From Alentia gelatinosa (lineage: Eukaryota; Annelida; Polychaeta; Phyllodocida; Polynoidae): a stretch of 64,000 nucleotides of DNA. The notes under the pieces were generated by a model. That model worked only from the letters and a program-made list of their open reading frames with translations. It ran no database searches and was not told the origin of the DNA. The stretch lies in assembly GCA_950022655.1 (NCBI GenBank), contig OX465583.1, positions 12,981,298-13,045,297 of the forward strand. Direction: 5' to 3'. Position numbers and translations under genes: made by a program. Below, piece after piece: positions 54,441-64,000 of this stretch (within the stretch, counting starts at the first letter, position 1; each line of letters opens with the position of its first letter).

Positions 54441-57400
54441 GTAAGTATGATTATTATTATTTGTTTTTTATTTATCTTTTTATATCACTGTGGAACTCCG
54501 AAGTAGAACCCCACCTATTGCCTCGCCTAAAAAAGAATTTCTTTTTTTTAAAGATCTTTATTCATTTCTGTTGTATAACAGATCTGCCAATGAATTCAAT
54601 AAATTATATGTTCATGCATGTGAGATGTGTTATAAAATAACATTGTCCAGTAAAAGTATATACCATTAAAAAGATTTGTTTCATGATTCAAAGTAACTGA
54701 GAAGAAATTGAACAAAGTGTAAAGATTGACAAGGTCATACCCAAAAGAGATTCCCGAATGTTCTTTAATTGAGGAGCTTCCTCATGACATCTGACAGAAT
54801 GTTGCTAAACAGAATATCCTGTATTTGTCATTATTGAAAAGAAAACAATTGAATATTTTGTCCATTACTATTCAGCTTTGCAGCTAAGAAGGAAGCAGAG
54901 CGGAGAAGGAACTACCCGGCAAATACTGTCATCCTTCACCAAATAGGACGTGGTCCATATGCTCCAAGCATGTCACCTTTTCCCTTAAAACTTGAAACAT
55001 ACCTTCGGATGACAAAAATCCCTTACCAAGTAAGCTCCTTACTTACCTTACTTATCTATATGATAATGAAAATCTACTCATCTATATCATATGACCAATG
55101 GTTACAATGTTCATGTTATAGTTTCACACACACAACCAAATAGTTTTAGGGTTCAATAGTAAGATATCTGTAGTTATTGTTATATAAAACCCATTTTCTG
55201 TTCCACATGATATTGGAAAGGATTTGTTGGTAGAGCTAAATGAAATAGATAATTCTTAATGTTGTTGTTCTATAAAAGACATATTAGGTTACAAGCTTGT
55301 GAGGAATTAAACACAAGTAGTACTGCATATTTCAAGGTTATATAAAGGCAATCGTTATTGATATTATCTCTTAACCAAACCAGAATGAACATAGCATGCA
55401 GATGTCACCTAAGCAGAAGACCCCTTGGATCACATATAATGGAGAGGATTACGATGATTCCCAACTCATAATTGAGTTTCTCAACAAGGAACTGGGGAAG
55501 GATGCAAATGAACATCTCAACAAAGAACAAAGGGCTGTTGCCAGGGCATTCCTAAAGATGACTGAAGAAAACCTTTACTGGTATGTGTTGACACCTTATC
55601 ATTCTCACATACCCTATGCATATATGTAGCTACACAATTGTTACACAATATCCCAATTGCATAATGGTCCATATCTTAGCCTGGTATAAAAGCCCATAGG
55701 GTTAACATTAAGAACTTGTTCTCAACGGACTTTCTAGTCCCTGTTCACCAACTCGTTTGGTGTACTTCATAATATTCACTCGGCTATCAACTCATTCATA
55801 TTACTGCATACTCCAAACTCGATGATGAACAATCTAGTCATAATGTGATCCAAATTTTTTAAGTATTGTTCTCTGCAGCATTATAAATATCCTGAAGCTA
55901 TTGACTAGAATCATGATGTTGAGGACAACAAACCTGATATATGACTGATTGATTTTATATTTCATAGGGTGATTGCTCTGTCACGCTGGGTCTACAGTTG
56001 TGACAACTATAAATTTCTCAAGACTGCCTTCCCAGGCATTGGCGCCCTCATCAGATTTGTTAAGAAAAACATAAGTAATCAGGCACACGGACAGGGAATA
56101 GGGAGGCATTCACAAGAAGAAATCGTGTCTATTGGTAGAAAGGATTTGGTGGCACTCTCAGATTTTCTAGGTAAGATGGTTATATATGTCATATAGAGAC
56201 ACATATATAACACATAATTCTTCCTATTTTGAAGAACTGAAAAGTCAATATCTATAGATACATTCCATTTACAGTTGTGGTTCAGGTTTCTACTCTTTGA
56301 AAGATATAGGCATCTGTTTCAATAATATCAACCTTAGAGGAATTCATGACCAAATTCCTAAAATCAGCCTCTAGCTTATGTCAGCACTTCTGTTATTTTG
56401 TTCTCTCTTTACCAATTGTGTATACAAGAAACCTTTTGTCTCACTCGTTTCCGAAGGAATAGAGTTTAATGCCAGTCTCTTTTTCCAGGCACTAAACCCT
56501 TCCTCATGGGGGACCAGCCGTGTGAAGAGGACTGTGCCATCTTTGGAATGCTGGCCCAGCCTAGGTGGCATTCGCCTGGCTGTGTGACCGAGAAGATGTT
56601 AAATGGTAGGTTATAGTGCGAGTATGATTGGAACTGTATCAATATCCCTCAAAGTTTCCTACATTTATATGTTGGCAGTACTTGATTAGGCATTTTGTGG
56701 CATGAATTACCAGGGGAGGTACACAAATTACCTGGGGGTGTATAATATTGAAGTAAAGGAAACAATACATGATGTAATGGAAATTAAGGTCAGTAGGAGG
56801 AAAAGTTTATTTTCTATGTGGTGTTTGGAAAAACATTGTTAATTATGAATGATTCATAAGAATCTATACACTGACATTTTATATGTAATGTATGTGCTAT
56901 TTTTCTGTTTTATTCTGTCCAATCTGTGATAGCTTTATGCCATGTATACATCCTAAGTGTGACATCTGTATGGAAGATGCAATGTGCAGTTGCGAATGCC
57001 TTTGTCATTTATACCTTTTTTTTTCTGAATAAAAAAAATTAAAAACTTCTCAAACTCCCCTACATGACCACTGCCCTGTTTTTTTTTATCCATAGCCTGC
57101 TCAGTTAGAACAAGACCTTATACAGAGGTTTATTTACTACTGAGTCATAAGCCGCTGTGTTTACTGCATGCTTGTCAACTTTGTCATACTTGCTAGAATA
57201 TTATTCCTAAAAAAATGAAGAAAAGAAAATGTCCATGATATAAAAAGACAAGGATTTTGTAGCTTGTATTTGCTTTTTCTTATTTCCAAAGAACCTATCA
57301 TTGTGTAACTTCTTTTCTAATTTCCAAAGAATCTTAATAAGTTTAGCATTTTGGGTTGGCTATATATAGTATTAATGTTATTATGTGGGTTTTTTCTTTT

Positions 57401-57509
57401 GGCAGAGTTTGAAAATCTGTGTGACTACTGTGAGCGGATGAGGGATCGGTTCTGGCCTGACTGGGACGAGTGTAACACTGCAGGAGGAACAAAAGAAGCT
57501 AAAGAATAG
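54343..57509 (+). CDS. Failed axon connections (FAXC)-like protein, complete copy 1
   Basis: Six exons (54343-54440, 54876-55029, 55384-55580, 55968-56170, 56489-56605, 57406-57509) join in phase with GT-AG introns to give 290 residues. A short N-terminal hydrophobic segment (about 11-27, YYVCGGVLAATATVLVA) precedes a basic KKEAERRR stretch. A metaxin/GST-like thioredoxin fold follows (VILHQIGRG, FPLKLETYLRMTKIPYQ, TPWITYNG, IIEFLNKELG), then a GST C-terminal helical domain (VARAFLKMTEENLYW, HGQGIGRHSQEEI) ending FGMLAQ, LCDYCERMRDRFWPDW. The order and motifs match human FAXC and Drosophila fax, linked to axon development; no enzymatic role is established for the family. The start ATG has a good context (AGCCATGG), and the tttcag just upstream suggests a 5' non-coding exon. 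AATAAA lies at 58104 and 58208. Confidence 0.92.
54441..54875. other. FAXC-like copy 1 intron 1
   Basis: It aligns with the intron at 62531-62877 over long stretches (for example AGATCTGCCAATGAAT against AGATCTACCAATGAAT), which supports duplication of genomic DNA. No other feature was seen. Confidence 0.7.
54876..55029 (+). CDS. FAXC-like copy 1, exon 2: thioredoxin-like start
   Basis: It encodes FAAKKEAERRRNYPANTVIL, HQIGRGPYAPSMSPFPLK and LETYLRMTKIPYQ. The SPFxLKxETYLRM motif is the clearest FAXC signature. Confidence 0.95.
55384..55580 (+). CDS. FAXC-like copy 1, exon 3
   Basis: It encodes NEHSMQMSPKQKTPWITYNG, EDYDDSQLIIEFLNKELGKD and NEQRAVARAFLK-type helices ending ENLYW. TPWIxYN and IIxFLxxxLG match FAXC. 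Confidence 0.95.
55968..56170 (+). CDS. FAXC-like copy 1, exon 4
   Basis: It encodes VIALSRWVYSCDNYKFLKTA, then GHGIGR-like HGQGIGRHSQEEI and RKDLVALSDFLG, the GST C-terminal helices. Confidence 0.94.
56489..56605 (+). CDS. FAXC-like copy 1, exon 5
   Basis: It encodes TKPFLMGDQPCEEDCAIFGM and LAQPRWHSPGCVTEKMLN; the MGDxPxxxDxxxFGxLAQ motif is typical. Splice sites are tttttccag and gtaggt. Confidence 0.93.
57406..57509 (+). CDS. FAXC-like copy 1, terminal exon 6
   Basis: It encodes FENLCDYCERMRDRFWPDWD followed by ECNTAGGTKEAKE and TAG. YCERxRxxFWPxW matches FAXC; the long acidic tail of vertebrate FAXC is absent. Confidence 0.94.
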
Positions 57510-58807
57510 ATAAACATTTGAAGAATGATGAATTGAGTGACCTGTGCAGAAATCTAATGGGATTAGATCATTATATGCTCTGTCCTCCCTCATTCTTCAG
57601 TATAGTGAAATAGAATAGCACATATGTACCTGTCTCACTTGATCTCTTTCTGCTGATATTGTATCTTGTCTCTTGGAATAATTGTGAAATGCGGCTTTAT
57701 TCATTTCATGGTGGAAGTAAAGATATGATAATGTATAGAATAGACTGGTAAAATACATTAAAAGGTACTTGATGTGGTTTACCCTATATGAAACCAGCTT
57801 ATGAAGTTTCAGACAATATGAAAAAAATATATTCATTCAAGAGTGAAAACTTAAACTTTTGAGTGTTTCTGGATAGTTGATGACAACAACACCAGGAAAT
57901 CAGAAGAATTGCACTTATTAGATTAGCCATTGGCAAATGAAGGTTGGGGTTCATTATTTATGTGACTTCATGTTAAAGTGCCATAATGACGTGTGTCAGA
58001 AGTGCCATGACTATGATCAAAATAACCCTTTACTAACTTCCTTATCCCTTTCAGCGATGAACATATGTTGTGTAAGAGATTAAATGTAAAGATAAGTTAT
58101 AGAAATAAAGGGTGAAACTCAATGCCTGAAATGTGACTTTGTCTTCCACTAAAATTACTTTTCTTCTTGCATAGTTTGTGAAGTAAGTAGAAGACGGTAG
58201 CAATTGAAATAAAGTTTTAAAAATGTCTTTGGTGCCCTTGTAAAGATCACTTATTTTGTTTAGCTTTGATAAGAATCAGGACCAAATTAGTTTTGTCTTA
58301 ATCAGTTTAAAGTGCTGTTTCCACCAACACACAGGATAAAGCTAGATTAGTCATGATTTGGTTGTCTTGAAAAATTTTGCTGGGCCCATCTAATCGCGTG
58401 AAAATTTGCCATGATGCAATTACCTGGTTAAGCACCTTCACTGCATTCTTGCTGTGATAGATTTCTGTTTGCTGCGATTTGTGGGCAAAAGATCTTGAGG
58501 CATCACGGTGGTGGAGCACCAAAATATACACACAATATTGCGAAAAAATATACATATGATTGCACACGATGTCTCACAGTAAATGAAGTATGACATATCA
58601 CGATACTCAGGATAACAAGGTATATCTATATATAACCCAGCAAATCCATCGTGTTGCTGGAACCAGCACTTTAAGGGGCTATTCCACCAAAACCATTTTC
58701 CTTTTCGTAATCATCTGCCTTGTCCTGGTAGCATCAGCAACAATCTCCTGTTGATTATTTGTCTATTCTGAAGAAAAAGCAGGTCTAAAAAACTTTGATC
58801 ACTATGC
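57510..58807. other. FAXC-like copy 1 3' UTR and spacer
   Basis: AATAAA signals at 58104-58109 and 58208-58213 probably end the transcript. 58310-58670 shares the theme of 12850-13140 (CACCAAAATATACACACAA and cognate words on the opposite strand), a diverged repeat of unknown class. Confidence 0.5.
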
Positions 58808-59112
58808 AGAGTTCCTTCATAGAAGCATTGTCATTGGTTTGTTGTCATTGAAGTATGTTTGGGAATGGGGAGTTAGCTCAGCGGTTAAAGCCCTGAACTC
58901 ATAACCTAAAGGCTGTGGGACTTGTTGCTATTTCAAAGGTCAGTCGTTTTTCTACTTATATCTCTGTGGTGTAGGATCTAAAATAACTGGCACATTGGTA
59001 AATGTGTAGGGGTGAGATCTATACCTAAATTCATCTTATGGATTTGATTATTACTAAATGAAAGTCAGCCTGATAGAACATATTGGAAGGTTGAAATACC
59101 TAAACGGGTAGA
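58808..59112 (+). repeat. Upstream end of the second FAXC-like unit, with SINE
   Basis: The first 120 bp match 53862-53985. The SINE continues to about 59112 with TAAATGTGTAGGGGTGAGAT and a TTGGAAGGTTGAAATACC tail, but has lost its B box. Confidence 0.8.
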
Positions 59113-59278
59113 TAAAGCATACTTCAACTGTTTAGAAGCTACTTGGTGGTGTTCATCGCATGTAACCGATACTTTGTCCTTATCATGCCCAGGTTAGTGA
59201 CAACGTTTCCCATGCAGGTCACTAGGCCTATGGAGCATTGTAGGTCTTCCTTATGTGTTTGTAACAGGCATGCCCTGG

Positions 59279-60443
59279 GCCCTGTTTTTTAGTCACGATA
59301 TCGTGGATCCACGATGGCCTAAGATCGTAGCTTGAGGCCAAGACACTTTTTGCTGATACAAAATGGCCGCCGTGCTATAGACGGTGTCGTAGCCTGCCGC
59401 CTACGATCGGAGCTCAAAGTGTCGGCCGTCACGACAAGTATAGAACTGTCTTAAGTTCTATAACACATCACTGTGCGTATATAGATGATTTATCCACTTC
59501 CTGACGGAATGAAGCAATGAAATTTTAACACGAGTAAGGGATACATATAACCTATAATCGTACCAAATATGAAGAAGAACGGCAATATCGTTCTGAATAT
59601 ATCGGGGTTTGAATATGAAACATGGAACTATTGATCAGATATCGTACACACACTCTCCTAACAGATATTTCGCTATGTAGCGCGCAGAATCTCTGCGGGG
59701 AGAGTGAAGTAAGCACAGTCGATGTCATAGTCTCTTTCACAACCGCTCGAGGCGCACAGGGCACGCTGACGAGTAGATAGACTGTAGTACGTCCCGTTGT
59801 TGCTAGGGCCAGGGCGCTCATGCTCTCAAACTGAACCCGAAGGCGGCGCGGTGCGTGGACGGACTAACGAGTTAGATTGGCAACCAACCCCTGTCTGCGC
59901 TCAGCTACGACTAACGTGCGTAGCAAACGTATGCTCTGGTGGCCAGTGTAGCTGACGAGGACCTTGAGCCATGTACACGCCGTCTGGTGAGTGGTGGCTG
60001 CACTACAGGCTATTGATGTCAAGGTCGCCGCATAAATTAGATCACGTGATGGTAGGGGTACACTGGCCACCAGAGCAGCATTTGGTATGACAAAATGCAA
60101 ACGCCGAGAACTTCATGACGGTGCGGTTGATTTTCTTAATATTTGGTACGATTATAGGTTATATGTATACCTTACTCGTGTTCAAATTTCATCGCTTAAT
60201 TCCTACGGGAAGTGAAGTTCCGCATTTGGTACGACATGTCTAAAATTGTCTTAGCCCTACGACATAGTTGGCAACACTTTCCGCTCGGCTAGGCACAGAG
60301 TGTTGTGACTAAAAAACACATTTGAGCTCTCTAGATGTCGTTGATACAACACATTTGTCGTAGCTTCTACGATCGTGGCTCTATAGGACACTCCCGCCTG
60401 GCCGATGTCGCCAATAACGATTGTCGTGACTAAAAAACAGGGC
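59279..60443. mobile_element. Non-autonomous TIR element with CCTGG target duplication, copy 2
   Basis: The ends GCCCTGTTTTTTAGTCACGA and TCGTGACTAAAAAACAGGGC are flanked by CCTGG at 59274-59278 and 60444-60448. It is 1165 bp against 826 bp in copy 1, mainly from an extra internal stretch (59600-59990) without recognisable protein. Confidence 0.8.
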
Positions 60444-60512
60444 CCTGGATATCTATGGCCTTGGCAGGGTCACTGGAATGCCCCAATAGCTAGCTTTGCC
60501 CCTCAGGGTTTT

Positions 60513-60820
60513 AGGGGGTTGGGAGCTAGTTCAATGGTTAAGGCACTGGACTTGCTATCCCAAGGTTGTGGGTTCGAGTCCCACTGCAGCCACTCCTCTC
60601 CTTCATCCCCAGTATTGGTAGATTTACTGCTATATTGAAGGCCAATTCTTCTCATACCATGTCTATGTGGTTGGGAAGTAATAGAACTCTCAGCTTGGTA
60701 AATGTGTAGGGGTGAGACTTCTACCTTAATTCATTATATAGATTTGATCATCACCCTTGTGGTGTAAAATGAGCCTTGAGTCTGGTAATAACCTGTTATG
60801 GCTAACTGGACGTTACCTGA
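60513..60820 (+). mobile_element. tRNA-derived SINE, full length
   Basis: The A-box-like head is GGGAGCTAGTTCAATGGTTA, the B box GGGTTCGAGTCCCACTGC, and the body TAAATGTGTAGGGGTGAGAC. It ends CTGGACGTTACCTGA. The best B box of the SINEs here. Confidence 0.85.
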
Positions 60821-61346
60821 AGTCTCCAATCTTGTCAAACTTGTCAGGGTACATGTGGATGAGGTCAGACACAGAGGCTTTTACTGTGGTGTGTGCAGAT
60901 AGTAAACTATATGAGTGACTCTAAGACTTTTTCCCATTAAAAGCTTTATTGCTGGTGTTACTGTCATGACTGCTAGCTGCTGACTGGGAAAGTGTCTGTA
61001 TGTTTCACATACAGAGAAATTGGCTAGGCTATTAGTCAGCTTGTCAACCTTCACTTGCTCACAGTTGATGGAAACAAGGTTTAGTTTCTCACACCCGAGG
61101 AGTGCTGGATCTGGTATGCCAACCATATTTAAGGTGGTAGTTATCTATACAGATTAAAAAGTATATAGCACTGCCAGAGTAAAGGGAGTAAAGTCAGCTT
61201 AATCCAATTCTTAACAGTCACCACAGAAGAAATTGATCATCTCTCGTCCCCTACACCACATCAGCCACAATTGACTGAATCTATGCTTCATATGGTAGAG
61301 AAGAACTGCCATGCTGCCACAATGGTTTTATGTCTACCATACCCTG
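60821..61346. other. Spacer upstream of FAXC-like copy 2
   Basis: Nothing identifiable was seen. Confidence 0.4.
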
Positions 61347-62286
61347 CACTGCATGAAACTTACCACTTGACATATGTATGCGAAACGCGTCTATCAGTAC
61401 AATTTTGCGTCCACAAGTTCGACCTATTATCCGTCTCGTAGATGCCTTATCCAGTGGCGTATATACGTGTCCATGGTGCAGTCTTATATACGTCATATAT
61501 TCGCCTGATTCTGTTTATTTACGCCACTATCCAATAATTCCGACTTCTGCCACTTGGGGAAATCAGTGGTAGCATATTTCATTTGCCATTAGTCATTAAG
61601 TCCTTGGTATATGGAAAATACAATGTTATATTATCAATTTTGATTATAAAATTGTTCTAAAATTCTATTTATTATCTTTTCATTAAATACATATAATAAA
61701 CCAAGCTTTTTTTGTTTTTTAAAACGGTCTTTTTCCGTTTTTAAGGTTTTTCAAAACACCACTCTTCTGAAGTCTACCTTGGGTACTGTATAACACAAGG
61801 TCTGGTCAGTTATCAACCTACCACCCCAAGTGCCTCCACACATCTGCTGCCGATGCCGCTTTGACACCTGCTGCTTTGACACCCGCTGCTTTGACACCCG
61901 TCTGCACACAGCCATGCGCCCGCCTGCCCAGAGACAATAGGGGAACGGGGCTTCACTGAGAACTCCTGCCTAAAATGCTAAAACAACACACTGATAATCC
62001 ACAGTAGCAGCAGGTGCTGGGGGAGGAGGACTTCCTTTTTTATTTTCTATTGCTACACATATACGCCGGGCATATATATGTCATGCAGAGTATGTTTTAT
62101 CTTGGATATGCCAGGCGTGAAATACAGCCAAGTCGCGCACGTCTACATATGGAAACCGTCTAGTAGACGCCCCAAACGCAGGAGCAGATAAGAGGCGTAT
62201 ATAAATATAAACATGCCACGATACAGCCGGTACGTGCGTTATCGTGATGGCGTATATATATGTAAAATGGTGGTTTTCGTGCAGTG
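61347..62286. mobile_element. CACTA-like non-autonomous element with CTG target duplication
   Basis: The element starts CACTGCATGAAACTTACCAC and ends TGGTTTTCGTGCAGTG, with CTG at 61344-61346 and 62287-62289. It is rich in GGCGTATATA-type repeats on both strands. The CACTG ends and 3-bp duplication fit EnSpm/CACTA. A fragment of the same family ends at 42926. Confidence 0.7.
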
Positions 62287-62432
62287 CTGGTCATTTAATG
62301 ATCTCAGTACCATATATGAGTGATGCTGGAAGCCACTTCACTCATCACCCCAACCCTTTACATGTAGTTAGTCTTAGCAATGGCTAATCCCTTTGATATT
62401 GTCTAATAAGTGTTATTGCTTTCAGAATAGCC

Positions 62433-62530
62433 ATGGAAGCACTGTGGAAAGGATCCCTCCCTTACTATGTATGTGGAGGCGTGTTAGCAGCAACTGCCAC
62501 TGTTCTCGTAGCACGGAAGAGACGTTTGTA
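62433..62530 (+). CDS. FAXC-like copy 2, exon 1
   Basis: It encodes MEALWKGSLPYYVCGG and VLAATATVLVARKRRL with a split Tyr. The last residues are more basic than in copy 1 (RKRRL against RKTFL), just after the membrane segment. Confidence 0.9.
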
Positions 62531-63725
62531 GTAAGTTATTTTTTTGTTTAAAGATATTTTTTCATCTATGTTGTATAATAGATCTACCAATGAATATAAT
62601 ACATATATGTGCATGCATGTGAGATATTTATAAGATAACATAGTTTAGGTGCAAGAACTTAAAGCATATACCATAAGAAAGATTTATTTCATGATTCAAA
62701 GTAACTGAGTATAAATTGAACAAAATGTAAAGATTGATAAGGTCATACTAAAAGAGGTTCCCTAATGTTCTTTAATAGATGAGTTACCTAATGACATTTG
62801 ACAGATCATTGCTAAACAGAATATCATGTATTTGTTATTATGGAAAAGAAAGCAATTGAATATTTTGTTCTATTCAGCTTTGCAGCTAAGGAGGAAGCAG
62901 AGCGCAGAAGGAACTACCCGGCAAATACTGTTATCCTTTACCAAATAGGGCGTGGTCCACATGCTCCAAGCATGTCACCCTTTCCTTTAAAACTTGAAAC
63001 ATACCTTCGGATGACCAAAATCCCTTACCAAGTAAGCTCGCCACTTACCCTACCTATCTATATGATAGTGATAATCTACTTACATATATGATAATGATAA
63101 TCTACTTACCCATTGTTTTTATTAGTGGGTGGACAGTTGGTCTTATAGGTTATGGCAATAGCCTACTGTACCTGTTTGTAGAGTCACTAGGTGACCTGAC
63201 CAATATTATTTTTATGTTTTAAGCTATTTGTATTGAGTTTTAAATGTGTCCACCCACTCATTTGGCCTTTTAAAAGCCAATAATTCTACATCAAAATGCA
63301 CACTTAGCTCTTTATGAAACCCATTTTCTGTTTTTGCACATGATATTATGGTTTAAAGCAAAAGGATTGGTTTATCAAAACTGAATGAAATTGATAATTA
63401 TTTATTTTGTTGTTCTATAAAAGACATATCAGGTTATAAGCTCGTGAGGAATTTAACTCAAGTAGTACTGCATATTTCATGGTTATATAAAGGCAATGGT
63501 TATTGATACCATCTTTTAATCAAATCAGAATGACCATAGCATGAAGGTGTCACGTAAGCAGAAGACCCCTTGGATCACATATAATGGAAAGGATTACGAT
63601 GATTCCCAACTCATAATTGAGTTTCTCAACAAGGAATTGGGGAAGGATGCAAATGAACATCTCAACAAAGAACAAAGGGCTGTTGCCAGGGCATTCCTAA
63701 AGATGACTGAAGAAAACCTTTACTG
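62433..63725 (+). CDS. FAXC-like protein, tandem copy 2, 3'-partial
   Basis: Three exons are in the window (62433-62530, 62878-63031, 63529-63725); their lengths of 98, 154 and 197 nt equal copy 1. The product begins MEALWKGSLPYYVCGG and shares all signature motifs. Differences from copy 1: five residues in exon 1 (A2E, E7G, P8S, T30R, F31R), three in exon 2 and five in exon 3, with no stop or frameshift, so this copy looks functional. The donor gtatgt at 63726 is intact; remaining exons lie beyond the window. Confidence 0.92.
62878..63031 (+). CDS. FAXC-like copy 2, exon 2
   Basis: It encodes FAAKEEAERRRNYPANTVIL, YQIGRGPHAPSMSPFPLK and LETYLRMTKIPYQ; three residues differ from copy 1. Confidence 0.94.
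63032..63528. other. FAXC-like copy 2 intron 2
   Basis: 63117-63180 is a paralogous match to the flanks of the cap-hairpin element at 41706-42057 without the element. The 3' part aligns with copy 1 intron 2 (GACATATCAGGTTATAAGCT against GACATATTAGGTTACAAGCT). Confidence 0.65.
63529..63725 (+). CDS. FAXC-like copy 2, exon 3
   Basis: It encodes NDHSMKVSRKQKTPWITYNG, KDYDDSQLIIEFLNKELGKD and the same helix as copy 1 to ENLYW, before the gtatgt donor. Confidence 0.94.
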
Positions 63726-64000
63726 GTATGTGTTGACACCCAATTATTCTCACCCTATGCATGTGTAGGGGACCTGAAGTCATTTATTTGTACCAAGTTC
63801 AAAAATTGAACTCTATAGTGCTTAGGGCAAGACCGACTTACACAAACAATTGAAGAAAGTCACAGAGGTAGCTGCCATCCTCCTCCCTGTAACTAATTTA
63901 GGAGGGCAAGACCACAACAAACACAGGAATAAACAACTACCACACCTCACCTGACGAGGCTAAACAATGTTCGAAACCACCTCCTGAAAAACGAATGCAA
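63726..64000. other. FAXC-like copy 2 intron 3, start
   Basis: The intron continues past the window. From about 63780 it no longer matches copy 1, and nothing identifiable was seen. Confidence 0.4.

Larger units (their letters stand above)
55030..57405. other. FAXC-like copy 1 remaining introns
   Basis: Intron 3 (55581-55967) carries a diverged cap fragment (CCATAGGGTTAACATTAAG, near 55692). Introns 2, 4 and 5 (the last 56606-57405) are A/T-rich with nothing identifiable. Confidence 0.5.

Overview
The window is eukaryotic nuclear DNA. Its genes are split by GT-AG introns, and the space between exons is packed with short non-autonomous transposons, tRNA-derived SINEs, a decayed LINE and minisatellites. 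The proteins have an invertebrate bilaterian character: the ARNT sequence reads closer to Drosophila Tango than to vertebrate ARNT. The repeat style suggests a marine lophotrochozoan, possibly a mollusc; that species-level guess is inference only. No prokaryotic or viral gene block, rRNA gene or CRISPR array was seen.

Region 1 (1-39.5 kb) is one large plus-strand gene for ARNT/Tango, the common class II partner of bHLH-PAS transcription factors (AhR, HIF-alpha, Sim, Trachealess and others). Its first exon(s), with the start codon, lie left of the window. Fifteen coding positions can be joined in perfect phase from 2807 to the stop at 38821 (665 residues): a basic N-terminal segment, bHLH, PAS-A, PAS-B, and a Gly/Ser/Gln-rich C-terminus with a 15-Gln run and a conserved acidic/aromatic tail. 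The bHLH exon is present twice in tandem (18890-19047 and 19831-19988). Both copies are 158 nt, have the same phase and their own splice sites, and encode 79% identical protein with mostly synonymous DNA differences. Using both breaks the frame and hits a stop, so they behave as mutually exclusive exons that give one ARNT two DNA-binding/dimerisation domains. The second copy carries a cysteine directly after the conserved basic core. This is the main discovery candidate.

Region 2 (39.5-53.8 kb) is gene-poor. It holds a 5'-truncated LINE (about 46.9-49.4 kb) broken by three later insertions, CACTA-like and CCTGG-targeting DNA elements, and local direct repeats.

Region 3 (53.8-64 kb) holds two tandem plus-strand copies of a failed-axon-connections (FAXC/metaxin-related, GST-fold) gene. 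The first is complete (six coding exons, 290 residues, 54343-57509). The second (62433 onward) has three exons here and runs off the right edge. Introns and upstream flank are shared, so this is a segmental duplication (or an uncollapsed haplotype in the assembly).

Across the window, many of the small elements share one build: a cap of roughly 80-200 bp bounded by a short inverted repeat (TTATCCACC, TATCCTACCCC, TTATCTCACCCC or TTATTATATACCT types) joined to a long hairpin. Stems differ between copies while the loop tip (AAGGCGAAGCCGC and variants) and internal cap words are shared. These appear to form one fold-back superfamily and are the second discovery candidate.
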